Origin: Gigaspora rosea
Lineage: Eukaryota; Glomeromycota; Glomeromycetes; Diversisporales; Gigasporaceae
Assembly: GCA_003550325.1 (NCBI GenBank)
Contig: QKWP01000270.1
Span: 263,817-327,816 of the forward strand
DNA: 64,000 nt
Direction: 5' to 3'
Positions 45,769-55,299 of the stretch are shown piece by piece. The first letter of the stretch is position 1. Each line of letters opens with the position of its first letter. Made by a program: the position numbers and the translations under genes. Under the pieces are notes generated by a model. The model was not told the DNA's origin. It saw only the letters and a list, made by a program, of their open reading frames with translations, and ran no database searches.

Positions 45769-45906
45769 TGGGCATTATTTTGGAACATGAGTTTGAAACA
45801 AGCTAATGATTAATTTAGCTGATGATTTTTAATGATAAAAATTATAATTTGCATTCGACTAAATTAACTATTAGCTTGCCCAAACTCGTATTCCAAACAA
45901 TGCCCA
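45769..45906. mobile_element. 138-bp MITE with TGGGCATTRTTTGGAA ends
   Basis: TGGGCATTATTTTGGAACAT pairs with the inverse of the right end TGGGCATTGTTTGGAATA. TA is duplicated (45767-45768, 45907-45908), as in Tc1/mariner elements. It interrupts the hAT transposase remnant. Confidence 0.75.
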
Positions 45907-45911
45907 TATAA

Positions 45912-46075
45912 AATACAAGATTATCTAGCTATTATGTCTACTAGTGTTCCATGTGAACAACTATTTAGTTTAGCTGGATTAATAGTTACTAACTAAATCA
46001 CGAAATTCACTTGATAATGAAACAGTTTGGGCTGTTTGTGTTTAAAATCTTGGTTTACTAAAGACTTACCATTCT
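45912..46075 (+). pseudogene. hAT transposase C-terminal dimerisation domain remnant
   Basis: The plus strand reads KIQDYLAIMSTSVPCEQLFS, then LAGLIVTN, a stop, and further residues ending LCLKSWFTKDL. The YLAI...STSVPCEQLFSLAG pattern is the conserved hAT dimerisation block. Several stops follow the block. Only this tail survives; catalytic residues are not found upstream, partly because a MITE interrupts the frame at 45769-45906. Confidence 0.85.
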
Positions 46076-46274
46076 AAATTTTAATTTTACAAAATTTTTT
46101 CCTGCTACTGTAGCAGGCTTTTTTTTTTATATATGTATATAATTTTATAGTGCTTATAAAATACATATAAAACTTTTATACTATAACATTTTACTGATTA
46201 AAATTTTTTTTGATATTAACTTGGAAATAACCCGATACTAGTAGTATATTTATTTTTTGTTTTTTTTTTATTAA

Positions 46275-46966
46275 GTAGTAATCTGCATAAGATCAGCAGT
46301 ATGATTATAGTAAAATTTGGGGGAAGTCTCATATAAGTTTTATAATAGAGTGGATTCTGTAGCTGCCTCAAAGGTAAAGTTATTTTTTTACTAAGTAAAC
46401 CTTTTTTGCAGCTCTAACAAAACTTGTAAAGCTCATTTTTGTGATTTTCATGATAGTAAGATTAATAAAATTGGCCTAGTAGTTCTTGAGATATTTTAAC
46501 TTTTATCCTTTTACACATATAAAAAATTGCAAAAGAAATTTTATATATACAGTCAACCCTCTGTAAGTGCACTGCGTCGGGACAGTAAAAAATTGTGCAT
46601 TTAGGGAGGTATTGCATTTAGGGGAGTAAAAATCTATAAGTGTATATGTAGCAGGGACACAACAAGACCATGCATTTATGGAGGTCTTGCATTTATGGAG
46701 GTTGCATTTATGGAGGTCTGACTATATAACAAAACAAAAGTTAAGATATCTCAAAAACTACCTGGCCAATTTTACCAATCTCAACTATCATTAGAATCAT
46801 AAAAATGAGCTTTACAACTTTAGTTGAAGCTTAAAGAAAGATTAACTCAGTAAAAATAACTTTACTTTGAGGCAGCTACAGATTCCACTCTATTAATAAT
46901 AACTAATATAAGACTTAACCCCAGATTTTATTATATTTATATTGCTGATCTTATGTGGATTACTAC
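46275..46966. mobile_element. Whole-length palindromic element with TTAA duplication
   Basis: The left end GTAGTAATCTGCATAAGATC pairs with the right end GTAGTAATCCACATAAGATC (other strand), and the arms match almost to the centre. TTAA lies on both sides (46271-46274, 46967-46970). TTAA suggests piggyBac or Kolobok mobilisation. Its loop carries a pogo-type MITE at 46550-46724. Confidence 0.75.
46550..46724. mobile_element. pogo-like (Tc1/mariner) MITE, 175 bp
   Basis: The ends CAGTCAACCCTCTGTAAGTG and, on the other strand, TAGTCAGACCTCCATAAATG resemble pogo/Tigger termini. TA is duplicated on both sides. The inside repeats TGCATTTATGGAGGT in tandem. Confidence 0.75.
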
Positions 46967-47243
46967 TTAAATATATTATGTTTATATATTTTTAAGTATT
47001 TGACAACATGTAATGCGACAATATTATATTTTTTCCTATGCGAGTAACATCTAATTGTTTTGTTAATTTACTTTAATATTTTCATATATTAAGACAATTC
47101 TTGTCTTGAATCAGTACAAGGGTGAACATTTGGCGTACCCAATTATGATTATATTATTTTAATCAAATTATCAAGTGATTAAAAAGTGACCAAAAACTTT
47201 TTAACTCAATTAAATGGTGTTATTTTGCTATTTGCTATATTAA

Positions 47244-47489
47244 GGCCATTTGAAGTTAATTTTTTGGTTAACATCACCCTCAGCTGAAGTCTCCCCCACC
47301 TCTCACCGAAATGAACAGCCAATCAAAACGCTGGAAATCTCTCACCAGTCACTTGATTTATATTATCCAATGAAATTGGCCCATCTTGGTTCATATTTAT
47401 ATGTTCGTTTCATATGTTCATTTCATTTTATCCCCCTCCCAAGAGTCCTGGAAAAGTGATGTTATCCAAAGAATCAACTTCAAATAGCC
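47244..47489. mobile_element. PIF/Harbinger-type MITE, 246 bp
   Basis: The ends GGCCATTTGAAGTTAATT and GGCTATTTGAAGTTGATT (other strand) continue to AACATCAC. TAA is duplicated (47241-47243, 47490-47492). It is non-coding; the frame 47250-47459 runs across it by chance. Confidence 0.85.
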
Positions 47490-47809
47490 TAATATACTAT
47501 TGTTTTCTAATCCATAATTTATGTATAACTAAAATTATCAAACATATTAATTATTGCTCTCTTATATCATATAGGCAAATATTATAAATTTGAAAAGCTT
47601 ATTGTAAAAGTATTGAAATTCTTCATACTAACAAACTTAATTTAATGTTATAGCAAAAAAGTATTATATTGATCATTGGTCCATCTGGTCTAGCTCTATT
47701 CAGTCCTACTCGTCCTGGACTGCAGTCCGGTCTAGTTTTTTAAAAGACTGGGAAGTCTTTTAACAAGGACAGACCGGACGGACCGATTAATAGCCCTAGT
47801 ACAAACTAT

Positions 47810-48700
47810 ATATATGTTACTACAAAATGTCTATAAACCATAACTTTATAATATATGGAGTGAGTCAGTAGAAAGGAAACAAATCATTTTAGTAAAAATT
47901 TTTAATTTTTAAATTAAAATATTTTAACAACTATTTAATTAAATTGCTAAAAAATAATTTATTTTAATTTTGAAATTATTTAGAATTAAAATAAAAAAAT
48001 TTTATTAAATTTATTAAGATAGTTGTAAAAATAATTAAGCTTAAAGTTAAGAAAACTTTTACTTAAAAAAAATTTGTCCCTTTTTTATTGACTCACCCCT
48101 ATATATTACTCTGCTTCTAGTATTCTTAAAATATCAACCATGTCTTTAATTAATAAAATTATTTCAAAAAAGTATCTATGGTTGTTTCATTTTATTTTTA
48201 AATTTCTATAAATTGAAAAATAACTCTGGTAATTGCTATCGGTGTGTCTAACACTCAGCACCATATCTCAATAACATATTAAGTATTGGCCAGTGCAAAA
48301 AAATTTGCTCCTCAAAAAATTTCATAATTTTGACACTTAGAAAAAGTTTTTTTATTCTTGATTAATTATTAAAAATTTTTAGTAATAAATAAAATAGGTT
48401 TTAATCTAACTTATTATATTATTTTATTGTTTTAACATTGTTTTATTTTAATAATTAAATATGTACAATTCACTGTATTTGAAAAAAAAAGAAAAAAAAT
48501 TTTTTAAAAAAAGAAATATTTTAAATAATTTCACAACCAATATGCAGTTGTATAAGCTTGTACTATGCAAGTGTATTAATGTGCATATAATAAAGGTATA
48601 GTTAAAATTTGAGCAAAATTGAATCACTGGTTGTGAAGAAATTTAGCTTTAAAGTATGATAATTTGATCTTTTTACTATATATGCATATATATAAATTAC
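47810..48700. other. Interior of the large hAT-type element, no gene seen
   Basis: AT-rich sequence between the inner hAT and the gypsy 5' LTR. No coding frame is supported. Confidence 0.45.
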
Positions 48701-48703
48701 TAT

Positions 48704-49202
48704 TGTTATAGAACGATAGTTTATTATATTACCTTATTATTTTATTATTTCATTTTTATTATTATATTTTATTATTATATTGTATTATATTATTATCTTG
48801 AGAAGTTAGAATAGTTAATACCGCTTATAACGCTTATACCGATTATAACGCTTATAACGGTTATAACGCTTATAACGATTATCACGCTTATAATGCTTAT
48901 GACGCTTATAGCGCTTATACCGCTTATGACGCTTATGACGCTTATAGCGCTTATACCGCTTATAACACTTATACCATTTATAATGCTTATATTGCTCTTG
49001 TAGATTATAGTGTTTATCATTGTAAATCAACACTTATAACGCTTATTCTAAAATGTATTTAAAGACACAGAATTTCCCTTAGTCAAACTAGACCAGGATA
49101 CCCCACTTCTCTTATATTTATTATACATCTTGTACTGGGATTTCTTAGGAACAGAACCTAAGGATAGCCCTATCTTAGATTATTAATAAAGAAACTATTT
49201 AT
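48704..49202 (+). repeat. 5' LTR of the gypsy element (truncated by gap)
   Basis: It matches 57449-57950 with scattered substitutions. It contains an AT-rich U3 start, a 9-bp array (48828-48985) and AATAAA near 49184. Confidence 0.9.
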
Positions 49203-49970
49203 NNNNNNNNNNNNNNNNNNNNNNNNNNNNNNNNNNNNNNNNNNNNNNNNNNNNNNNNNNNNNNNNNNNNNNNNNNNNNNNNNNNNNNNNNNNNNNNNNN
49301 NNNNNNNNNNNNNNNNNNNNNNNNNNNNNNNNNNNNNNNNNNNNNNNNNNNNNNNNNNNNNNNNNNNNNNNNNNNNNNNNNNNNNNNNNNNNNNNNNNNN
49401 NNNNNNNNNNNNNNNNNNNNNNNNNNNNNNNNNNNNNNNNNNNNNNNNNNNNNNNNNNNNNNNNNNNNNNNNNNNNNNNNNNNNNNNNNNNNNNNNNNNN
49501 NNNNNNNNNNNNNNNNNNNNNNNNNNNNNNNNNNNNNNNNNNNNNNNNNNNNNNNNNNNNNNNNNNNNNNNNNNNNNNNNNNNNNNNNNNNNNNNNNNNN
49601 NNNNNNNNNNNNNNNNNNNNNNNNNNNNNNNNNNNNNNNNNNNNNNNNNNNNNNNNNNNNNNNNNNNNNNNNNNNNNNNNNNNNNNNNNNNNNNNNNNNN
49701 NNNNNNNNNNNNNNNNNNNNNNNNNNNNNNNNNNNNNNNNNNNNNNNNNNNNNNNNNNNNNNNNNNNNNNNNNNNNNNNNNNNNNNNNNNNNNNNNNNNN
49801 NNNNNNNNNNNNNNNNNNNNNNNNNNNNNNNNNNNNNNNNNNNNNNNNNNNNNNNNNNNNNNNNNNNNNNNNNNNNNNNNNNNNNNNNNNNNNNNNNNNN
49901 NNNNNNNNNNNNNNNNNNNNNNNNNNNNNNNNNNNNNNNNNNNNNNNNNNNNNNNNNNNNNNNNNNNNNN
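49203..49970. other. Assembly gap (N)
   Basis: 768 unresolved bases hide the rest of the 5' LTR, the primer-binding site and the start of Gag. Confidence 1.
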
Positions 49971-49972
49971 AT

Positions 49973-51564
49973 TGGTATTCTGGTACCTACTCTGCTGATT
50001 CCTATACCTCTCAAACTACTAGAAACTTTATTCGCCTGACTGCTACTAGAGACCCTGCTACTATCCGTGCTTGTATTCAAGATATTATTTTTAGCTGCCG
50101 ATATCAAATAGAACTTGACAACCCAAGAGAAATTGCTCTTGCTATTATTCAACGCTTTACCCATCGAACAACTTTACCTTCTCTTGATTTTGCGGACTAT
50201 ACTACTTTTGACCCATACTTAGACACCGATACTGAAAACTATAACACTCGATATCCGGACTTAGGATATTCTATTATCGAAGGATCTAGCCCTACTTTTA
50301 ACACTGTACCTCTTCTTACTATCCCTGAGGATCGCCTCTCTACTCCTCTTGGTTTTAACCTACTCCCTTTTAGTGAACATAATAGTGATATTAGCTCTCA
50401 CACCCCTTCGTTCCAACATACTAGCCTACCTGCAGGTCCCACAGTTTTAGCACCTAATCAACAAGATATAGACCTTGAAAATTTCTTTAAAACTACCTCT
50501 ACTTTTAATTTAGATAGACTTTTACCAGATACTACTAAAGAAACTAGTAAAGAAAACCAAGAACCTTCCCTAACCTCACCTGTAGACAACCCACCTCCTA
50601 TTATGGCTGAACGAGCAATTGCTGATGCTGCTACTGCTATTAATACCTTAGCTGCTGCATTTGTACATGGAGGAGTTGGAAAGAATCTTCTTCCTGTTAA
50701 TTTCTTTAATGGAGATGGAACCCAAGACCCACTCGAATGGTATTAAGAATTCAAGCATGCTGCAGTTGCTAACCGATAGAATGCTGCCCGGAAATTAGAA
50801 CTTGTCCCTGTCTACTTGAAAGGAATTGCCTTAGACTGGTTTTCCTTCCTTACCACTAAGCCCACTGCTTTTAGTGATAAGGATAATCAAGATATTGGTT
50901 TAAACACCTGTTTCTAGACTGATTCGTAACCCCAAAACAAAATGTTATGTGGCAAAAGCAACTTTTTGATGTCAAACAAGGTGCCAACTCAGTTGATGAC
51001 TATATTAACCGGTTTAGCAAACTGAAGCAACGTGTTGACCCTGACGATGACTTCCCTGATAACTTTGTAATCCAACTCTTTATCCAAGGCCTTCATCCTG
51101 AGTTTGCTATAAATGTACAAGCCTCTGAACCTGCTGATCTTGATGCTGCTATGAAAACTGCTCGTAAATGGGAAACTGGAAAACTTATGGCTTTTCCTAA
51201 TACAGATACAGACCAAGCTATTAAACAACTAACTGAACAAATTGCTCAACTTAGTATTAATCTCACTCAGAAGCAACCACCTGCTAACCTCTCTGTAAAC
51301 TATGCTGATTCCCCTAAACAAGCCAATCCAATTAAACAACCTCCTACCTGCTATTATTGTGGTCGAACCGGACACTTTATTGCACATTGTCGTCTTAAAA
51401 AGAAGAATCAAAGTAATGAACGAGGAAGAAACAGACAGTCCAATAATAACAACTATCAACGTGACTCTTATAGAAACAGATCTAGAAGTCGAGATAATAG
51501 AGACTGGGATTATTATAATAGAGACCAAAGCCGTTCTAGAAATAGAGTTAATCGTAATGATTGA
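49973..51564 (+). pseudogene. Gag of the gypsy element, with stops and a frameshift
   Basis: Gag coats the element RNA. The frame is open from the gap (WYSGTYSADSYT...) through a Thr/Pro/Asp-rich region and MAERAIADAATAINTL (ATG at 50603), to a TAA at 50744. It then has a TAG near 50777, a 1-base loss near 50900 and a TGA, and is open again from about 50935. The latter part has the retrotransposon-Gag block YINRFSKLKQRV with LFIQGLHPEF, one CCHC knuckle CYYCGRTGHFIAHC (about 51351-51392) and an Arg/Ser/Asn-rich tail. The closing TGA at 51562 and another near 51589 correspond to sense codons in copy 1, so Gag and protease were one frame. The first 200 or so residues belong to no Gag family I recognise. 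Confidence 0.85.
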
Positions 51565-52641
51565 GATGACTACCGCTCTAGAAGTTGAGACCGATCTTCT
51601 TCCTGGAGACCTAGCAACCGAACCCCCTCACCCTACTACGGAAATGTTAACTATCTTAATGGAACTCCTTTTACTATTACTACTACCAACCAACCTCTTA
51701 GTCCACAAAAATGGGAACCATTTCTAGACAACCCTTCTGTTCGTACTGTACTATCTTCTTACTTGTACGAAGAAGCTAAAACTGCTAACTTGATCCAGAC
51801 ATCTGCTTATACTACACCTATCAAATGTAATATTAAAATCAATCAAAAACCACAAGAAGCTATTATTGACAGTGGAGCCTCTATCAGCATGATCGCACAC
51901 CAATTAGTCCAAGATCTAGAATTAAAAATAGAACAAGCCTCTCTTAGCCTTATCATACCTGCTACTGGAACCCCTTACCGTCCTTTGGGAATTATTCGAT
52001 ACTTACCTATAGAAATAGATGGTGCTATTATTCCTATTACCGTTGAAGTAGTTCCTGCCACCTCTTACTCATTATTGCTTGGAAATAACTGGTCAAAAAA
52101 AGTTGAAGCCAGTTACAATTGGAAAAATAGATGCTACTCTTTTAAGTGGAAAAACAAGAAACATACCGTTCCTACTTCCTATAAAAGCAAACAACCATTA
52201 CCCTCACAACCTACTGCTACCGACCCTGCTGAATTAGACACTTATGAACAGGAATACTTAGTCCCTCAAGAAGCTTATGCTTTTACCACTACCCATGAAC
52301 AAGACATTACCTCTACCTCTGATGATGATACCAACCCATGGATTAACCACCAGCCTAGACATAGAAAGCGTGCCCCTCCTAACTCTCATGTATGTGGCAA
52401 TTGTGGCTCACCTGAACATCTCTTTGCCAACTGCCCTACCAACCATTGTAATTGCTGTCGACAGGATGGACATATTGCTGTCCACTGCCCACAACAAGTA
52501 CCAAAGCGGACCTCTTGCCATACCTGCAATGGTAATGACCATTTGTACCGAAACTGCCCTAAAAATATTTGTCATACCTGTAGAGCAACTGGACATATTG
52601 CCGTTGACTGTTCTTTTGGAGCCCTTAAGGAACAGAACTGA
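51565..52641 (+). CDS. Aspartic protease followed by four CCHC zinc knuckles
   Basis: It is in the same frame as the end of Gag. After an N-terminal linker, the retropepsin active site IIDSGASISMIA appears near 51865-51900, with the rest of the fold (IPATGTPYRPLG, LLLGNNW) downstream. A Thr/Asp-rich spacer follows. Then come four close-set C-x2-C-x4-H-x4-C knuckles at about 52393-52610: CGNCGSPEHLFANC, CNCCRQDGHIAVHC, CHTCNGNDHLYRNC and CHTCRATGHIAVDC. The protease should mature the polyprotein; the knuckles should bind nucleic acid. Knuckles normally sit in Gag, so an array after the protease is unusual. The frame ends at a TGA (52639-52641) where the next frame continues in register, so this may be a lost tryptophan codon. 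Confidence 0.85.
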
Positions 52642-53229
52642 ATTTGCCAATATGGATGTAATCCAGATGATATTGAAGCCCGTCGAATGTATAACTTTAG
52701 TACAAGGCGTACTTACCACTGCTGTCACTGCAAGAAACCAAATAGACCAGAAGACCTACAAGTTCTTAACAATCAGTTTGTTTGCCGAGGATGTGTCTCT
52801 GACTATTATTATGAACTCCCTCTTGATGACCCTCAACGTATATATTATTATAGTCACGGAGAAGGACATGAAACCCTTGTCCAATGTAAAATCTGTGGAG
52901 AAACTAGACCTACCTCTAAGATGAATAATCTAGAAAGCCTAGAACAAGCCCTTTGGTTTTGTGACCTTGAACACCTCTATGCTTATAAAGCAGGACAGGA
53001 TGTTCTTTACAATTCAAATTATAATTTGTGGACAAAAATCAGACATTATAACGAGTCCAACAGAAGTGCTAGATCTCAGTATGAAATGAACCAGACTCGT
53101 ATCTTTCGACTCGCCAAGATTTTCTTACAAGAATTAGACCAAAGCTTGACTGAAGCCTTAGAACCTTTAATGACTGATCGCATTAATCAACCTTGGAGTC
53201 AGGAAGAAATTCTTGTTACTTTGTGCTGA
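52642..53229 (+). pseudogene. Cysteine-rich (zinc-ribbon-like) region between protease and RT
   Basis: It is in register with the protease frame and separated from it by one TGA. It encodes ICQYGCNPDD, then HCCHCKKPNRPED with FVCRGC, then QCKICGETRPTSK with WFCDLEH: two C-x2-C...C-x2-C-type pairs like small zinc ribbons, followed by a helical stretch ending EEILVTLC. It corresponds to no standard retroelement domain I know. A 1-base frameshift near 53212-53229 separates it from the next frame. Its likely role is nucleic-acid or protein binding; that is inference from the cysteines alone. Confidence 0.7.
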
Positions 53230-53713
53230 ACATGCCATATTAGAAGAGGATGAAGAATTTCAATTACAACAGACCCTTGAAATTTCCTTCGACACTAGCC
53301 ATCCTGAATTCTGTAAAGAAACTGCTCTTGCTAATCTTAGAAGGAACTTCTCAGACACCCCTATTGACCTCTGCAAGGAATGTCTTCATGTTAAGCACCA
53401 GGAAGAACTCGATGAACATGATGGATACTGTACAGAATGTGTACCTCCACCACTACCAATATTCGAACCAGAACCAGACACTATACCACTAGAACCTACT
53501 CAAAATGACCAAACTATTGTCACTATCGAAGTTTTTGAAATATTACAACAAAAAGTTGTCCAACAGAACCAGACCATTGAACAACTTCAACAACAAGTCC
53601 AAAAACTTGAAAACTTTAATCAACAATTGCTTCGCCTTATTCACCAAGACACCCAGTACCTACAACAAAGAACTGAAACCCTTGCTACCCTGTTCGCAAA
53701 TACAAATTTTTAG
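53213..53713 (+). CDS. Cysteine-pair and coiled-coil region upstream of RT
   Basis: The frame encodes LCAEHAILEEDEEF, a DLCKECLHVKHQEEL/GYCTEC zinc-pair segment, an acidic-proline linker (PLPIFEPEPDTI), then a glutamine-rich heptad stretch VFEILQQKVVQQNQTIEQLQ that should form a coiled coil. It ends at TAG 53711-53713, directly after the bases AAATTTT (53704-53710) placed in frame as A-AAT-TTT, a canonical -1 slippery heptamer; shifting back one base enters the RT frame. The true N-terminus is not the first codon here but the preceding frame, lost through a 1-base shift. Confidence 0.7.
   Translation: MLLCAEHAILEEDEEFQLQQTLEISFDTSHPEFCKETALANLRRNFSDTPIDLCKECLHVKHQEELDEHDGYCTECVPPPLPIFEPEPDTIPLEPTQNDQTIVTIEVFEILQQKVVQQNQTIEQLQQQVQKLENFNQQLLRLIHQDTQYLQQRTETLATLFANTNF
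53704..53710 (+). promoter_or_regulatory. Putative -1 ribosomal frameshift site AAATTTT
   Basis: The heptamer fits X-XXY-YYZ in the upstream frame, is followed at once by the TAG stop, and the -1 frame is open into RT. No downstream pseudoknot was worked out. Confidence 0.55.
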
Positions 53714-55299
53714 ATAATCCTAGGCATGATGGCAAACTACCTGTTGACTCAGACAACTGTATTAACAGACCCCTTAAACCCCCTGAACACCCTATAAATT
53801 TAGTACCTACCCCTGTATATAGTATAGACACCCTTATCCCCTATGAGGAATATACGTTGACCCCAACTACTTCATTAAACACAGGTCCTCTTGCTGCAGA
53901 TCAAGGACTTAAATTTAGACACTTACTTGAGAAATTTGCAGACATTTTCGCAACAGACATTGATGAATTAGGAAGGACTGACTTAGTTTCTCATCGTATT
54001 TTTACAGAAGATGTACCACCCATTCGCTCTAGACCCTATTCTATACCTCCAAGTGAACAGACATTTATTAAAGAGGAAATCCAACGAATGATGAAACATA
54101 AACTTATCCGGCCTTCGAATAGTCCCTGGACTTCCCCTGTTGTTCTAGTCAAGAAGAAAAATGGCAAATTACGCTTCTGTGTAGACTACCGAAAACTTAA
54201 CAATGTTACTAAAAAGGATGCATACCCTCTACCTCGTATTGATGAAATGTTAAATACTCTTGCTGGATCGCATTGGTTTTCTACTTTGGACCTTGCAAGT
54301 GGATATTGGCAAGTAGCTATACACCCTCGTGATAAAGAAAAGACTGCTTTTGTAACTCACTATGGAACTTACGAGTTCAATGTGATGCCTTTTGGACTTT
54401 GTAATGCCCCTGCTACGTTCCAAAGACTAATGGACCGAGTTTATGAAGGGATTGCTTGGAAATTTGTAGTAGTATACTTGGATGATACTATAGTATACTC
54501 TCGAACATTCGATGACCACCTGAAGCACTTGAATGAAGTGTTTCGCAGAATCAAACAAGCTGGTTTGCGACTTAATATCGAGAAATGTAACTTTTGGATG
54601 CAAAGATTACCCTTCTTAGGCCATATAATTGCACCTAGTGGAATAGCCCCTGACCCTACCAAAATTGAAGCCGTACAAAAGATCCAACCACCGCAGAATA
54701 TAACCCAACTTCGCTCATTCTTGGGATTAGCTGGATACTATAGACAATTTATCCAAAATTTCTCTGCTATTGCTAAACCCTTAAATCGATTGTTACAAAA
54801 AGACGAACCATATCGATGGACCCATATTCAACAGGAAGCTTTTAATGAACTAAAAGACCGACTTACTGCTGCCCCTATATTAGCCTACCCTAATTTCAGA
54901 AAGACCTTTATCTTGGCCACCGATGCTTCTTACTATGGATTTGGTGCTACTCTCAGTCAATTGGACCAAAATCATAAGGAACACCCCATTGCCTATGCAA
55001 GCAAAAGTCTACGAAAAAAAGAAGTAAACTATGGCGCAACCGAACTAGAATGTGCTGCTGTAGTATGGGCAATCGAACACTTTCATAAATACCTAGGCGC
55101 TACCAAGTTCATCTTAGTTACAGACCATTCAGCATTGAAATGGCTACGTACTTCTGAACCTAAAGGAAGAATTGGAAGATGGATTCTTAAACTCCAACCT
55201 TATAACTTTGAAATCTTTCACAAACCTGGAAGAATCCACTCTAATGTTGATGCTCTATCACACCTACCGACCCAGACACTTAAATCATCTAAATCATGA
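53713..55299 (+). CDS. Reverse transcriptase - RNase H of the gypsy element
   Basis: It copies element RNA into DNA in the virus-like particle. The frame is open from the slippery site. RT begins near 53950, with the fingers block SPWTSPVVLVKKKNGKLRFC, the first catalytic block FSTLDLASGYWQVAI, FGLCNAPATFQRLMD and the YLDD box in VVVYLDDTIVYS. The thumb and connection include FLGLAGYYRQFI. RNase H follows with FILATDASYYGFGATL, the glutamate in ATELECAAVVWA, the aspartate in LVTDHSALKWL and SNVDALSHLP at the end (most relatives have ADALSR). All catalytic acids are present and no stop interrupts the 529 codons. It ends in TGA overlapping the next ATG (ATGA at 55296-55299). Confidence 0.93.
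   Translation, partial: DNPRHDGKLPVDSDNCINRPLKPPEHPINLVPTPVYSIDTLIPYEEYTLTPTTSLNTGPLAADQGLKFRHLLEKFADIFATDIDELGRTDLVSHRIFTEDVPPIRSRPYSIPPSEQTFIKEEIQRMMKHKLIRPSNSPWTSPVVLVKKKNGKLRFCVDYRKLNNVTKKDAYPLPRIDEMLNTLAGSHWFSTLDLASGYWQVAIHPRDKEKTAFVTHYGTYEFNVMPFGLCNAPATFQRLMDRVYEGIAWKFVVVYLDDTIVYSRTFDDHLKHLNEVFRRIKQAGLRLNIEKCNFWMQRLPFLGHIIAPSGIAPDPTKIEAVQKIQPPQNITQLRSFLGLAGYYRQFIQNFSAIAKPLNRLLQKDEPYRWTHIQQEAFNELKDRLTAAPILAYPNFRKTFILATDASYYGFGATLSQLDQNHKEHPIAYASKSLRKKEVNYGATELECAAVVWAIEHFHKYLGATKFILVTDHSALKWLRTSEPKGRIGRWILKLQPYNFEIFHKPGRIHSNVDALSHLPTQTLKSSKS

Larger units (their letters stand above)
45429..47798 (+). mobile_element. hAT element with transposase remnant
   Basis: The ends TAGGGCTGTTAATCGGTCC and its inverse TAGGGCTATTAATCGGTCC (other strand) are followed by GGTCC-rich subterminal repeats. 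The duplication GTACGAAC/GTACAAAC (45421-45428, 47799-47806) differs at one base. The transposase C-terminus is still readable at 45912-46075, confirming the superfamily. Three later MITEs have inserted at 45769, 46275 and 47244. Confidence 0.88.

Noticed and set aside
49199-50164. Long minus-strand open frame across the N gap
   Set aside because: Most of it is translated N; the readable part is antisense to the gypsy Gag.
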